DNA of 64,000 nt from CAVVTR01 sp963751245 (GTDB lineage Bacteria > Acidobacteriota > Thermoanaerobaculia > Thermoanaerobaculales > Thermoanaerobaculaceae): positions 248,001 through 312,000 of the forward strand of contig CAVVTR010000008.1 in the NCBI GenBank assembly GCA_963751245.1, read 5' to 3'. Below, one piece after another: positions 44,503 to 51,794 of this stretch. Every line of letters starts with the position of its first letter. Positions within the stretch are counted from its first letter, which is position 1. The notes beneath the pieces were generated by a model. It was not told the DNA's origin, made no database searches, and worked only from the letters and a program-made list of their open reading frames with translations. The translations under genes and the position numbers were made by a program.

Positions 44503-46008
44503 TCACACGATGGGCGGCGTTCCCCCTGCCGCGGCGCCCTGCGCGTCCCCGGCCGGCGTCACCCGGCGCAGCGCCGTCATCAGCCCGGCGACTCCGGAGC
44601 GGATCTGCTCGCAGGTGGGATAGGTGAAGTTCAGCCGCATGAAGCTCGTCGCCGACCCGGAGGCGAAGCACGCCTCTCCGGGGAGATACGCCACGCCCTC
44701 GGCCGCGGCCCGCCCGAGGAGCCGGCCCTGCGGCACGGGGGCCGTGGACCGGCACCAGAAGTAGAAGCCCCCTTCCGGGCGCTCCCACTCCAGCGTCGGG
44801 GGGGCGGAGGCCCGCAGCGCCTCGTCCATGGCGTCCCGCCGGACCCGGTAGGCCTGCCGGGCGTGAGCGAGGTGCCGCTGGAAGTGCCCGTCGCCGATGA
44901 AGCGGTGGATCAGCCACTGGCCCGGGGTGGTGGTGTGGAGGTCCACGGACTGCTTCGCCAGCGCCAGCTGGCGCACCAGCACGGAGGGCGCCACGAGCCA
45001 GCCCACCCTGAGCCCCGGGAACAGCACCTTGGAGAAGGAGCTCGCGTAGATCACGTGACCGTGGACGTCCAGCGCCTTCAGCGAGGGCAGCTCAGACCCC
45101 TCGTAGCGGAGCTCCGAGTAGGGGTCGTCCTCGACCACCGGGACCTGGAAGCGGTAGGCGAGGTCCAGCAGGTGCCGGCGGCGGGCCAGCGAAAGCACCG
45201 CGCCGGAGGGGTTCTGGAACGTCGGCAGCGTGTAGATCAGCTTGGGCCGCCGGCGCTGCAGCAGCGTCTCCAGCGCGTCCGTCCGCATGCCGGCGGCGTC
45301 CACCCCGACCCCCAACAGGCGGGCCCCCGCCCGGCGGAAGACCTGGAGGGCGCCGAAGTAGCTGGGCTCCTCCACCACGACCTCGTCGCCCGGATCGAGG
45401 AGCACGCGGGCCAGCAGGTCGAGCCCCTGCTGGGAGCCCGAGGTGACCAGCACCTCGGGGAGCGAGCACCGCACGCCCCGGGTGGCCATGAGGCCGCACA
45501 GCGTCTCCCTGAACTGGCTCAGGCCCTCGGTCGGGCTGTGCAGGAGCGCGCCGGCGCCCATCTCCCGCATCATGGTTCCGTGCAACCGGCCGACGAGGTC
45601 GAGGGGGAGGAGCTCCGGCGCCGGCAGCCCCACCGCCAGGGAGATCACGTCGCGGCGCTCGCTGAGCTCGAGGAGGTCCCGGACAAGCGGATCCGGCGTC
45701 TGCTCCCCGCCCACCCGGATGAGCTGGCTCCAGGGCAGCGGCCCGGCCGGGTCGCGGGGCACGGCGGCGTTCCCCGCCACCCGCGTTCCGGAGCCCACGT
45801 GGGACTCCACCAGGCCGTCGGCCTTGAGCTCCCGGTAGGCGTTGAGGATCGTGGTGCGGTTGACGCCCAGGGACGCGGCCAGCCGCCGCTCTGGCGGCAG
45901 GAGCGCCCCCTGCGGCAGCGCTCCCGAGGCGATCAGCGCCCGCAGCCCCCGGTCGATCTGCAGGTAGACCGGAACGGAGCTGGCCCTGTCGATGCGGATG
46001 TCCATCAT
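44503..46008 (-). CDS. MocR/PdxR-type regulator (GntR winged helix fused to aminotransferase domain)
   Basis: 501 aa from ATG 46008 (an ATG follows immediately at 46005). Residues about 1-80: GntR-type winged helix (VPVYLQIDRGLRALIASGAL, LPPERRLAASLGVNRTTILN, AYRELKADGLVESHVGSGTR). Remainder: fold-type I aminotransferase with DVISLAVGLPAPELLPLD, VLVTSGSQQGLDLLARVLLD, TLPTFQNPSGAVLSLARRRH and the PLP lysine in YASSFSKVLFPGLRVGWL. Such proteins use PLP-bound effectors to switch DNA binding. A longer frame up to 46095 exists but its start would lie upstream of the promoter. Repeated AGCCAAT sites flank that promoter; autoregulation and control of the adjacent aminotransferase are likely. Confidence 0.92.
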   Translation of the reverse strand: MMDIRIDRASSVPVYLQIDRGLRALIASGALPQGALLPPERRLAASLGVNRTTILNAYRELKADGLVESHVGSGTRVAGNAAVPRDPAGPLPWSQLIRVGGEQTPDPLVRDLLELSERRDVISLAVGLPAPELLPLDLVGRLHGTMMREMGAGALLHSPTEGLSQFRETLCGLMATRGVRCSLPEVLVTSGSQQGLDLLARVLLDPGDEVVVEEPSYFGALQVFRRAGARLLGVGVDAAGMRTDALETLLQRRRPKLIYTLPTFQNPSGAVLSLARRRHLLDLAYRFQVPVVEDDPYSELRYEGSELPSLKALDVHGHVIYASSFSKVLFPGLRVGWLVAPSVLVRQLALAKQSVDLHTTTPGQWLIHRFIGDGHFQRHLAHARQAYRVRRDAMDEALRASAPPTLEWERPEGGFYFWCRSTAPVPQGRLLGRAAAEGVAYLPGEACFASGSATSFMRLNFTYPTCEQIRSGVAGLMTALRRVTPAGDAQGAAAGGTPPIV

Positions 46009-46026
46009 CGGCGCCCCCGGGGATCC

Positions 46027-46154
46027 AGCCAATACAGCCAATTGGACCCCTCTAAGCGTCAATATAGCGTCACATGATCCGTTTTCAAGAGCCAATTTTG
46101 CCGATTGCGCTCAGCCAATTTTCGACGCCCTCCCGCCATTTCTGCCTCATTGGC
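46027..46154 (-). promoter_or_regulatory. AGCCAAT repeat array, probable operator of the MocR-type regulator
   Basis: Four direct AGCCAAT copies on the plus strand: 46027-46033, 46036-46042 (9-base spacing), 46090-46096 and 46113-46119 (23-base spacing); GCCAAT also occurs inverted at 46149-46154. Two copies lie just downstream of the predicted transcription start and two just upstream of the -35. Direct-repeat operators around their own promoter are typical of MocR regulators. The stretch is strikingly AT-rich for this genome. Confidence 0.65.
46061..46088 (-). promoter_or_regulatory. Sigma70-type promoter of the MocR-type gene
   Basis: On the minus strand TTGAAA (46088-46083), 16-base spacer, TATATT (46066-46061). 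Predicted start near 46054, about 45 bases before ATG 46008. Among the best-matching promoters in the window. Confidence 0.7.
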
Positions 46155-47088
46155 CGCCGCGGTCGCTCCAGGCCGGCACCGTCGAGGTGGCCCGTTCCGG
46201 CAGGACCACCACCATGGAGGGGCCGCTCAGCGGGACCATCCCCTTCAGGCGGCGCCCCCCCTTGTCGAGGACGGCGAGCGCCTCTCCGGCGACCGCCACC
46301 ACGCCGTCGGCGGTCACGGCGACGTCGCGGACCCCGGCGGGAAGAGGCGTCGAGAAGCGCACCTTCAGCGGATCCTCCGCGTCGGTCCGCACGGCCATGC
46401 CCACGATGCTCCCACCCCCGCCGGAGGTCCGCGCCCCCGCGACGACCACCCGGCCGTCGGCGGAGACCGCCACCGCCCCGACCTCGCCGCCCACCGCGAC
46501 GGGGGCCGAGACCGCGCCCGGCCGGCCGAGGGACGCGAGGCACACCCTCCCCCCCTCGAGCCCCACGGCCACCCAGCCGCCGTCGGGCGCGACGGCCAGC
46601 GCCGTCGCGGGGGCCGGGAGCCCTACTCTGGCCACCGGCGTGCCGGGCCGCGTCCCCGCCAGGACGAGCACGCGCCGCCCCTCGCCGGCGGTGATCACCG
46701 CCGCCATGCGTCCGTCGCGGGAGCACGCGGCCCGCCACGCACCGGTGACCCCCGCCAGCGGCATCCGCTCCAGCGGCAGACGCTCGGGATAGGACGCCAG
46801 CAGGAGGGAACCGGGAAGCACGGCCAGCATCCTGTCCGGTTCGTCGAAGAACAGCGGGAAGAAGCGGCCCTCCACGGTGCTCACGGTTCCGTCCGCCGCT
46901 ACGACGGCGGTCTGGTCGGTCGCCGCGAGGGGAACGAACACTCTTCGGTCGGGAGCCGCGAAGACCGCGACGCCCTCCCCGGGCAATGCGGCCCGCCGCA
47001 CGACGGCGGGCCCGTCGGTGCGCACCAGGACGACGTCCGGACCGCACAGCACGGCGGCGGTGGCAGCGAGGGCGGCAAGGGCGAGCAT
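46147..47088 (-). CDS. Secreted beta-propeller-like protein
   Basis: 313 aa with a short signal peptide (MLALAALAATAAVLCGPDVV). The rest is repeated four-stranded beta units of about 40 residues with the pattern AVAPDGGWVAVGLEGGRV, AVSADGRVVVAGARTSGG, AVTADGVVAVAGEALAVLD, resembling WD40/YVTN propeller blades. No catalytic motif. Function unknown; ligand or protein binding in the periplasm is the usual role of such folds. Divergent from queG with 43 bases between starts, each with its own -10 box 6 bases upstream. Confidence 0.7.
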   Translation of the reverse strand: MLALAALAATAAVLCGPDVVLVRTDGPAVVRRAALPGEGVAVFAAPDRRVFVPLAATDQTAVVAADGTVSTVEGRFFPLFFDEPDRMLAVLPGSLLLASYPERLPLERMPLAGVTGAWRAACSRDGRMAAVITAGEGRRVLVLAGTRPGTPVARVGLPAPATALAVAPDGGWVAVGLEGGRVCLASLGRPGAVSAPVAVGGEVGAVAVSADGRVVVAGARTSGGGGSIVGMAVRTDAEDPLKVRFSTPLPAGVRDVAVTADGVVAVAGEALAVLDKGGRRLKGMVPLSGPSMVVVLPERATSTVPAWSDRGGQ

Positions 47089-47094
47089 GGCCGG

Positions 47095-47100
47095 AGTTTA
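47095..47100 (-). promoter_or_regulatory. -10 box (TAAACT) exactly 6 bases before the propeller gene
   Basis: TAAACT-N6-ATG, no SD; leaderless-type start in the short divergent gap. Confidence 0.5.
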
Positions 47101-47119
47101 CCGCGGTCCCATCGACCGC

Positions 47120-47125
47120 TACCAT
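47120..47125 (+). promoter_or_regulatory. -10 box (TACCAT) exactly 6 bases before queG
   Basis: TACCAT-N6-GTG, no SD. Its position supports GTG 47132 as the start of queG rather than the ATG 15 codons upstream. Confidence 0.45.
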
Positions 47126-47131
47126 GCACGC

Positions 47132-48081
<950 letters not shown>

Positions 48082-48085
<4 letters not shown>

Positions 48086-48468
48086 GCAGAGGCCCGCAGA
48101 CGACGACGGACCGCTGGGAGCGCCTGGCCGCCGTTTCCGACATCCCGCCGGAGGGGCTCGTGGTCCGCTTCATGGACGGCCCGTTCCGCGAGGAGGGCAT
48201 CCTCCTGCGCACCGCCGGAGGCGTGAGGGCCTGGCGGAACGTGTGCCGCCACCTCGCCGTCCCCCTCGACCGCCACGAGCCGGGCGCCCTCGTGGACGAG
48301 TCCGGCGACCTCGTCTGCCAGGAGCACGGCGCCCGCTACCGCGTCGGGGATGGGGTGTGCGTCGCGGGGCCCTGCGCCGGATCGCGGCTCCGCGAGCTTC
48401 CCGTGCGTGTCGCAGGCGGCGACGTGCTGCTGGACCGCAGCCGGCTCGGAGCGTTCTTCTCGACCTGA
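48082..48468 (+). CDS. Rieske [2Fe-2S] domain protein
   Basis: 128 aa, a single Rieske domain. Cluster ligands: NVCRHLAVPLD (C-x-H) and LVCQEHGARY (C-x2-H), as in nitrite reductase small-subunit and ferredoxin-type Rieske proteins. Starts with TTG overlapping the queG stop (TTGA), so it is translationally coupled to it. No signal peptide, so cytoplasmic. Possibly an electron donor, perhaps for QueG, but this is only suggested by gene order. Confidence 0.85.
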
Positions 48469-48477
48469 TCCGTCATC

Positions 48478-48506
48478 TTGACACTGTGACGGAACAGGAA
48501 TATAAA
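48478..48506 (+). promoter_or_regulatory. Near-consensus sigma70 promoter of the envelope operon
   Basis: TTGACA (48478-48483), 17-base spacer, TATAAA (48501-48506). This is the closest match to consensus in the window and predicts strong constitutive expression, with transcription starting near 48513 and a leader of about 206 bases. Confidence 0.85.
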
Positions 48507-48512
48507 CCCCGC

Positions 48513-48718
48513 GCTGGAGAGTGCGGACGCGCTCTCCGGGAGGTGCGCGCCCGCTGGGACGGAACAGTAGGGAGTGGCGACCAGGGCTCCTGCCGCGCTC
48601 AGGGCAGCCGGCACTCCCCTGGCGGTGATTTGCATTAGGGACTAAGATGCTGCAGGATTCCCAGATGAAGTTCCAGAACACTGGGACGTATCCGCCTCGC
48701 CAAGGGAGGAGAGGAAAA
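48513..48718 (+). promoter_or_regulatory. Long 5' leader of the envelope operon, with hairpin and strong SD
   Basis: About 206 bases between predicted start and ATG 48719. A perfect hairpin GGAGAG (48516-48521)/CTCTCC (48532-48537) sits at the very 5' end, and GGGAGGAGAGG lies 5 bases before the ATG. No known riboswitch or RNA family is recognised; the stem may protect the mRNA's 5' end. Confidence 0.45.
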
Positions 48719-49330
48719 ATGCGAAAGAACAACGTGGTGATAGGGTCGCTGGTGTTGACGATGACAGTGCTGGCGGTAGGCTGCGCCAAGCCGCCCCAGC
48801 AGGAGCTGGATTCCGCGAAGGCTGCCGTGACGGCCGCCGAGCAGGCCGAGGCCCCCAAGTATGCTCCCGACGCCTGGGACAAGGCCCAGCAGGCCATGAA
48901 CGCGGTCAACGCCGAGATGGAAGCGCAGAACGCCAAGTTCGCCCTCTTCCGCTCGTACACCAAGGCCAAGCAGCTCGTCGCCGACGCGACCAACGCCGCC
49001 AACGCCGCGAAGGAAGCCGCCGTCGCTGGCAAGGAGAAGGCCAAGAACGAGGCGCAGGCCGCCATCGACGCCGTCAAGGAGTCGCTCGCGAAGGCCGCCA
49101 CCTACATGGAGGACCTCCAGAAGTGCCGCCGCAAGCCCAAGGACCTCCGCAAGGACCTCGAGGTGATGAAGGGCAACATGGACGGCTACAACTCCCAGGT
49201 CACCGAGATCGAGGGCGTCTTCGGCCGTGAGGACTACCTCGGCGCCAAGCAGCAGGCCGAGTCCCTCAAGGGCCAGGTCGACACCATGGTTACCGAGCTG
49301 GAAGCGGCCAAGACAAAGCTTCGGTGCTGA
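48719..49330 (+). CDS. Ala/Lys-rich helical lipoprotein (DUF4398-like)
   Basis: 203 aa. ATG 48719 follows GGGAGGAGAGG. Signal peptide MRKNNVVIGSLVLTMTVLAV with lipobox LAVGC, mature Cys-Ala-Lys. The body is almost wholly amphipathic helix (SAKAAVTAAEQAEAPKYAPD, EKAKNEAQAAIDAVKESLAK, QQAESLKGQVDTMVTELEAA) and ends KTKLRC. Preceded by the strongest promoter in the window and unusually lysine-rich for this genome, so probably abundant. The N-terminal pattern is like DUF4398. Two L,D-transpeptidases follow in the same operon, which suggests a role in the outer membrane-peptidoglycan link; not shown by sequence. Confidence 0.75.
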   Translation: MRKNNVVIGSLVLTMTVLAVGCAKPPQQELDSAKAAVTAAEQAEAPKYAPDAWDKAQQAMNAVNAEMEAQNAKFALFRSYTKAKQLVADATNAANAAKEAAVAGKEKAKNEAQAAIDAVKESLAKAATYMEDLQKCRRKPKDLRKDLEVMKGNMDGYNSQVTEIEGVFGREDYLGAKQQAESLKGQVDTMVTELEAAKTKLRC

Positions 49331-50442
49331 CCTCCGCATCACGGACCACCGACCGGCCGGCGGCGCTTTCGAGCCGCCGGCCGTTCCTTTACGCCGTCCT
49401 GCTGGCTGTGGCGGTCGTGTCCTCGACGTCCTGCGGCGGGGACCGGCCTCCCGACTTCGACGGCGCCAGGAACGTCGTCCGGAGGGCGATCCGGACCGTC
49501 CGCCCGACCGCTCCGGGCCAGGCGCGCTTCATCGAGCGGCTCATGGCCGACGCCGAGGTCGCGACGGCCGGCGAGGCGGCGGCCCCCTGGTGGAGCCCGC
49601 AGACCGGCCGCGCCGCCGCCGCCTGGCTGCGGGTGCTCCGCGCGACCCACGACGCCGTGTCCGCCTACCGCGAGCTGGAGAGCAGGACGCGGAGCAGCTA
49701 CGAGAGCCTGCTCTCCTCCGCCCGGCACGAGGTCTCACGCGCCCGGGCCGAGATCCGGGAGACCGGGATGGGCCGCCGGGAGGCGGCCGCCATGGAGCGC
49801 GCCGCGGTGAGCCTCGACACCGCCGTCAGGCTGGCCGGTGCTGGAACGTGGGGCCGGGCCGCCGACAAGCTCGAGGAGGCCCGCGCCAGCGCGAGCATCG
49901 TCCACAAGGGGTGGATCGCGCTCCACGCGCGCTTCTCGAGCCCCTCGCTGATCCGCCAGTGGAGGTCCTGGGCCGAGAGCACCATCGCCGAGTCCCGCGA
50001 GCTCGGCGAGTACGCGTTCCTCGTCGACAAGCTCCGCCGGCAGCTCACGGTGTACTACCGCGGCCTGCGCGTGGCCACCTACTCCGCGGAGCTCGGGGCC
50101 AACGGCCTGCGCCGCAAGGAGCACTCAGGCGACCGGGCCACCCCCGAAGGGCGGTACCACGTCGTCGAGCTCAAGGAAGGCAAGAGGACCGGTTACTACA
50201 AGGCCCTGCTCCTCGACTATCCGAACGCCGAGGACCGGGCGCGCTTTGAGTGGGGGCGCCGGCGCGGTACCATACCGTCCCGTGCGGGCATCGGCAGTCT
50301 CATCGAGATCCACGGCGACGGCGGAGACGGCAGTGACTGGACCGACGGCTGCATCGCCCTCGCCGACCGCGACATGGACCGGGTGTTCGCCCGAGCCAGG
50401 GTGGGAACGCCCGTGACGATCGTAGGCACGTATGAGCATTGA
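49324..50442 (+). CDS. Lipoprotein L,D-transpeptidase (YafK-like YkuD domain)
   Basis: 372 aa. GTG 49324 overlaps the lipoprotein stop by 7 bases and no SD is seen, so translation is probably coupled. Signal peptide FLYAVLLAVAVVSSTSC with the lipobox cysteine. Residues about 30-215 are charged helix; the YkuD domain (about 230-372) has HGDGGDGSDWTDGCIALAD, containing the histidine and catalytic cysteine, of the YafK subtype (DGCIAL instead of HGCIRL). L,D-transpeptidases cross-link peptidoglycan 3-3 or attach lipoproteins to it. The end overlaps the next gene by 11 bases. Confidence 0.88.
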   Translation: MLTSASRTTDRPAALSSRRPFLYAVLLAVAVVSSTSCGGDRPPDFDGARNVVRRAIRTVRPTAPGQARFIERLMADAEVATAGEAAAPWWSPQTGRAAAAWLRVLRATHDAVSAYRELESRTRSSYESLLSSARHEVSRARAEIRETGMGRREAAAMERAAVSLDTAVRLAGAGTWGRAADKLEEARASASIVHKGWIALHARFSSPSLIRQWRSWAESTIAESRELGEYAFLVDKLRRQLTVYYRGLRVATYSAELGANGLRRKEHSGDRATPEGRYHVVELKEGKRTGYYKALLLDYPNAEDRARFEWGRRRGTIPSRAGIGSLIEIHGDGGDGSDWTDGCIALADRDMDRVFARARVGTPVTIVGTYEH

Positions 50443-51115
50443 CCTTACCATCCCCCCGCCGCAGCAGCCGCCCCGGCGCGGGTGGCGGGTCGCGTTGATC
50501 GTGGCGGTGGCCGTGGCCGTCCTTGCCGGCGGCGCATCGCTGGTCCTGGCGCGGTTCGGCAGGCCGCTGACCCCGACGCCCCTGGTGATCGTCTCGCCAG
50601 AGACCACGGACAGCCCCGCCGCGCTCCAGCGCCGGGCGCGCCGGGCCGACGCATCGATCAGACGCTATGAGCCCCGCGGCATCTACATCGTCGTGGACAC
50701 CTACCGCAACCGCCTGCGGGTGCTGCGCGGGAACGACGTCCTGCGCTCGGCGATCTGCTCCACAGGCACCGGCGTGGAGCTCCGCGACCCCCGCAATGGA
50801 CACGTCTGGGTGTTCGACACGCCCCTCGGCGAACGGGTGGTGGAGCGCAAGACGCGGAACCCGGTGTGGGCGAAGCCCGACTGGGCGTTCATCGAGGAGG
50901 GCTATCTCCCGCCCAAGGACCCCGAGGAGCGCTTCGATTCCTACTCCCTGGGCGACTACGGGCTGTACATGGGGAACGGCTACATCATCCACGGAACACT
51001 CTTCCCATCGTTGCTGGGCCGGCGTGTGACCCACGGATGCATCCGGCTCGGCGACAAGGACCTGGAGTTCGTGTATCACAATGCACCTCTGGGCACGCGC
51101 GTTTATCTGTACTAG
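50432..51115 (+). CDS. Membrane-anchored L,D-transpeptidase (ErfK/YkuD)
   Basis: 227 aa. N-terminal Pro-rich segment and one transmembrane anchor (about 19-41, VALIVAVAVAVLAGGASLVLA), then the YkuD domain: YIVVDTYRNRLRVLRGNDVL, ICSTGTGVELRDPRNGHVWV, and the active site YIIHGTLFPSLLGRRVTHGC-IRL with histidine and cysteine. A canonical L,D-transpeptidase, unlike its upstream neighbour. Overlaps that gene by 11 bases and the next gene by 35. Confidence 0.92.
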   Translation: MSIDLTIPPPQQPPRRGWRVALIVAVAVAVLAGGASLVLARFGRPLTPTPLVIVSPETTDSPAALQRRARRADASIRRYEPRGIYIVVDTYRNRLRVLRGNDVLRSAICSTGTGVELRDPRNGHVWVFDTPLGERVVERKTRNPVWAKPDWAFIEEGYLPPKDPEERFDSYSLGDYGLYMGNGYIIHGTLFPSLLGRRVTHGCIRLGDKDLEFVYHNAPLGTRVYLY

Positions 51116-51767
51116 CCTCGTCGTCGCCAGCGTGGCGACGGCCGGGGAGCCGACCCTCACCGAGGGAGGTGTGTCGGTCCTGGAGCTGGAGGCCGGCCTC
51201 GCCCGCAGGCCCGATGTCTACCTCGTCCTGGACGCTCCCATGCGGGTCCTCGAGATCAAGGCGAGGGGCGTCGTTCTCGACACCGTCAAGCTCACGGGGA
51301 TCGAGATGGTCGACCAGCACGCCCTGTTCGGCCCGGGCTCCACCTCCACGCTCAAGCTCCCGGCCGAGTTCACCATCGAGACGGGCGCGCGGGACGCCTC
51401 GCGCGAGGTCATCGCTCCCGACAAGCTCGTCCCGGCCCCCAAGGACGACGAGGAGTCCCCGGCGTCGGGCGCGCAGAGCACGCCGGCTCCGGACCCCACG
51501 CCCACACCGGTTCCCGAGCCCCCGGTCTCCTACCGCGTCCGGCTCGACAACGGCTGGGACCTGTGGATCACCGACGCCCTGCCCGGAGAGACCCGCTGGG
51601 CCCGGTACGTGGCGGCGGTCAAGGACGGCTTCCTCCGGCTCACCGGACACGCGCGCAGCTACCCCAGCGCGCTGACCCTCTCCATGAGCCGCGAGAACAC
51701 CAAGCGCCTCCACCATCTGCTCACCAAGGGGACGGTGCTCCTCGTCGTCGGCGGCGACCGCGGCTGA
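51081..51767 (+). CDS. Secreted protein of unknown function in the L,D-transpeptidase operon
   Basis: 228 aa with a signal peptide (MHLWARAFICTSLVVASVATA). Residues about 25-105 are beta-rich (VYLVLDAPMRVLEIKARGVV, DTVKLTGIEMVDQHALFG); a Pro/Thr linker (PAPDPTPTPVPEPP) follows, then a second compact part (VRLDNGWDLWITDALPGETR, LTKGTVLLVVGG). No family is recognised. Its start lies 35 bases inside the L,D-transpeptidase gene, in another frame. Gene order suggests an accessory of the two transpeptidases. Confidence 0.7.
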   Translation: MHLWARAFICTSLVVASVATAGEPTLTEGGVSVLELEAGLARRPDVYLVLDAPMRVLEIKARGVVLDTVKLTGIEMVDQHALFGPGSTSTLKLPAEFTIETGARDASREVIAPDKLVPAPKDDEESPASGAQSTPAPDPTPTPVPEPPVSYRVRLDNGWDLWITDALPGETRWARYVAAVKDGFLRLTGHARSYPSALTLSMSRENTKRLHHLLTKGTVLLVVGGDRG

Positions 51768-51794
51768 CGGGCCGCCGGCACCTTCACCGCGGGC

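Noticed and set aside
46009..46095. An ATG at 46095 as the start of the MocR-type gene
   Set aside because: It would lie upstream of the predicted promoter and add 29 residues with no GntR similarity; ATG 46008 matches the family N-terminus.
48469..48718. tRNA, 6S-like RNA or riboswitch in the 250-base gap
   Set aside because: No tRNA T-loop consensus (GTTCGAATC), no known riboswitch core motif; a promoter, small hairpin and SD explain the stretch adequately.
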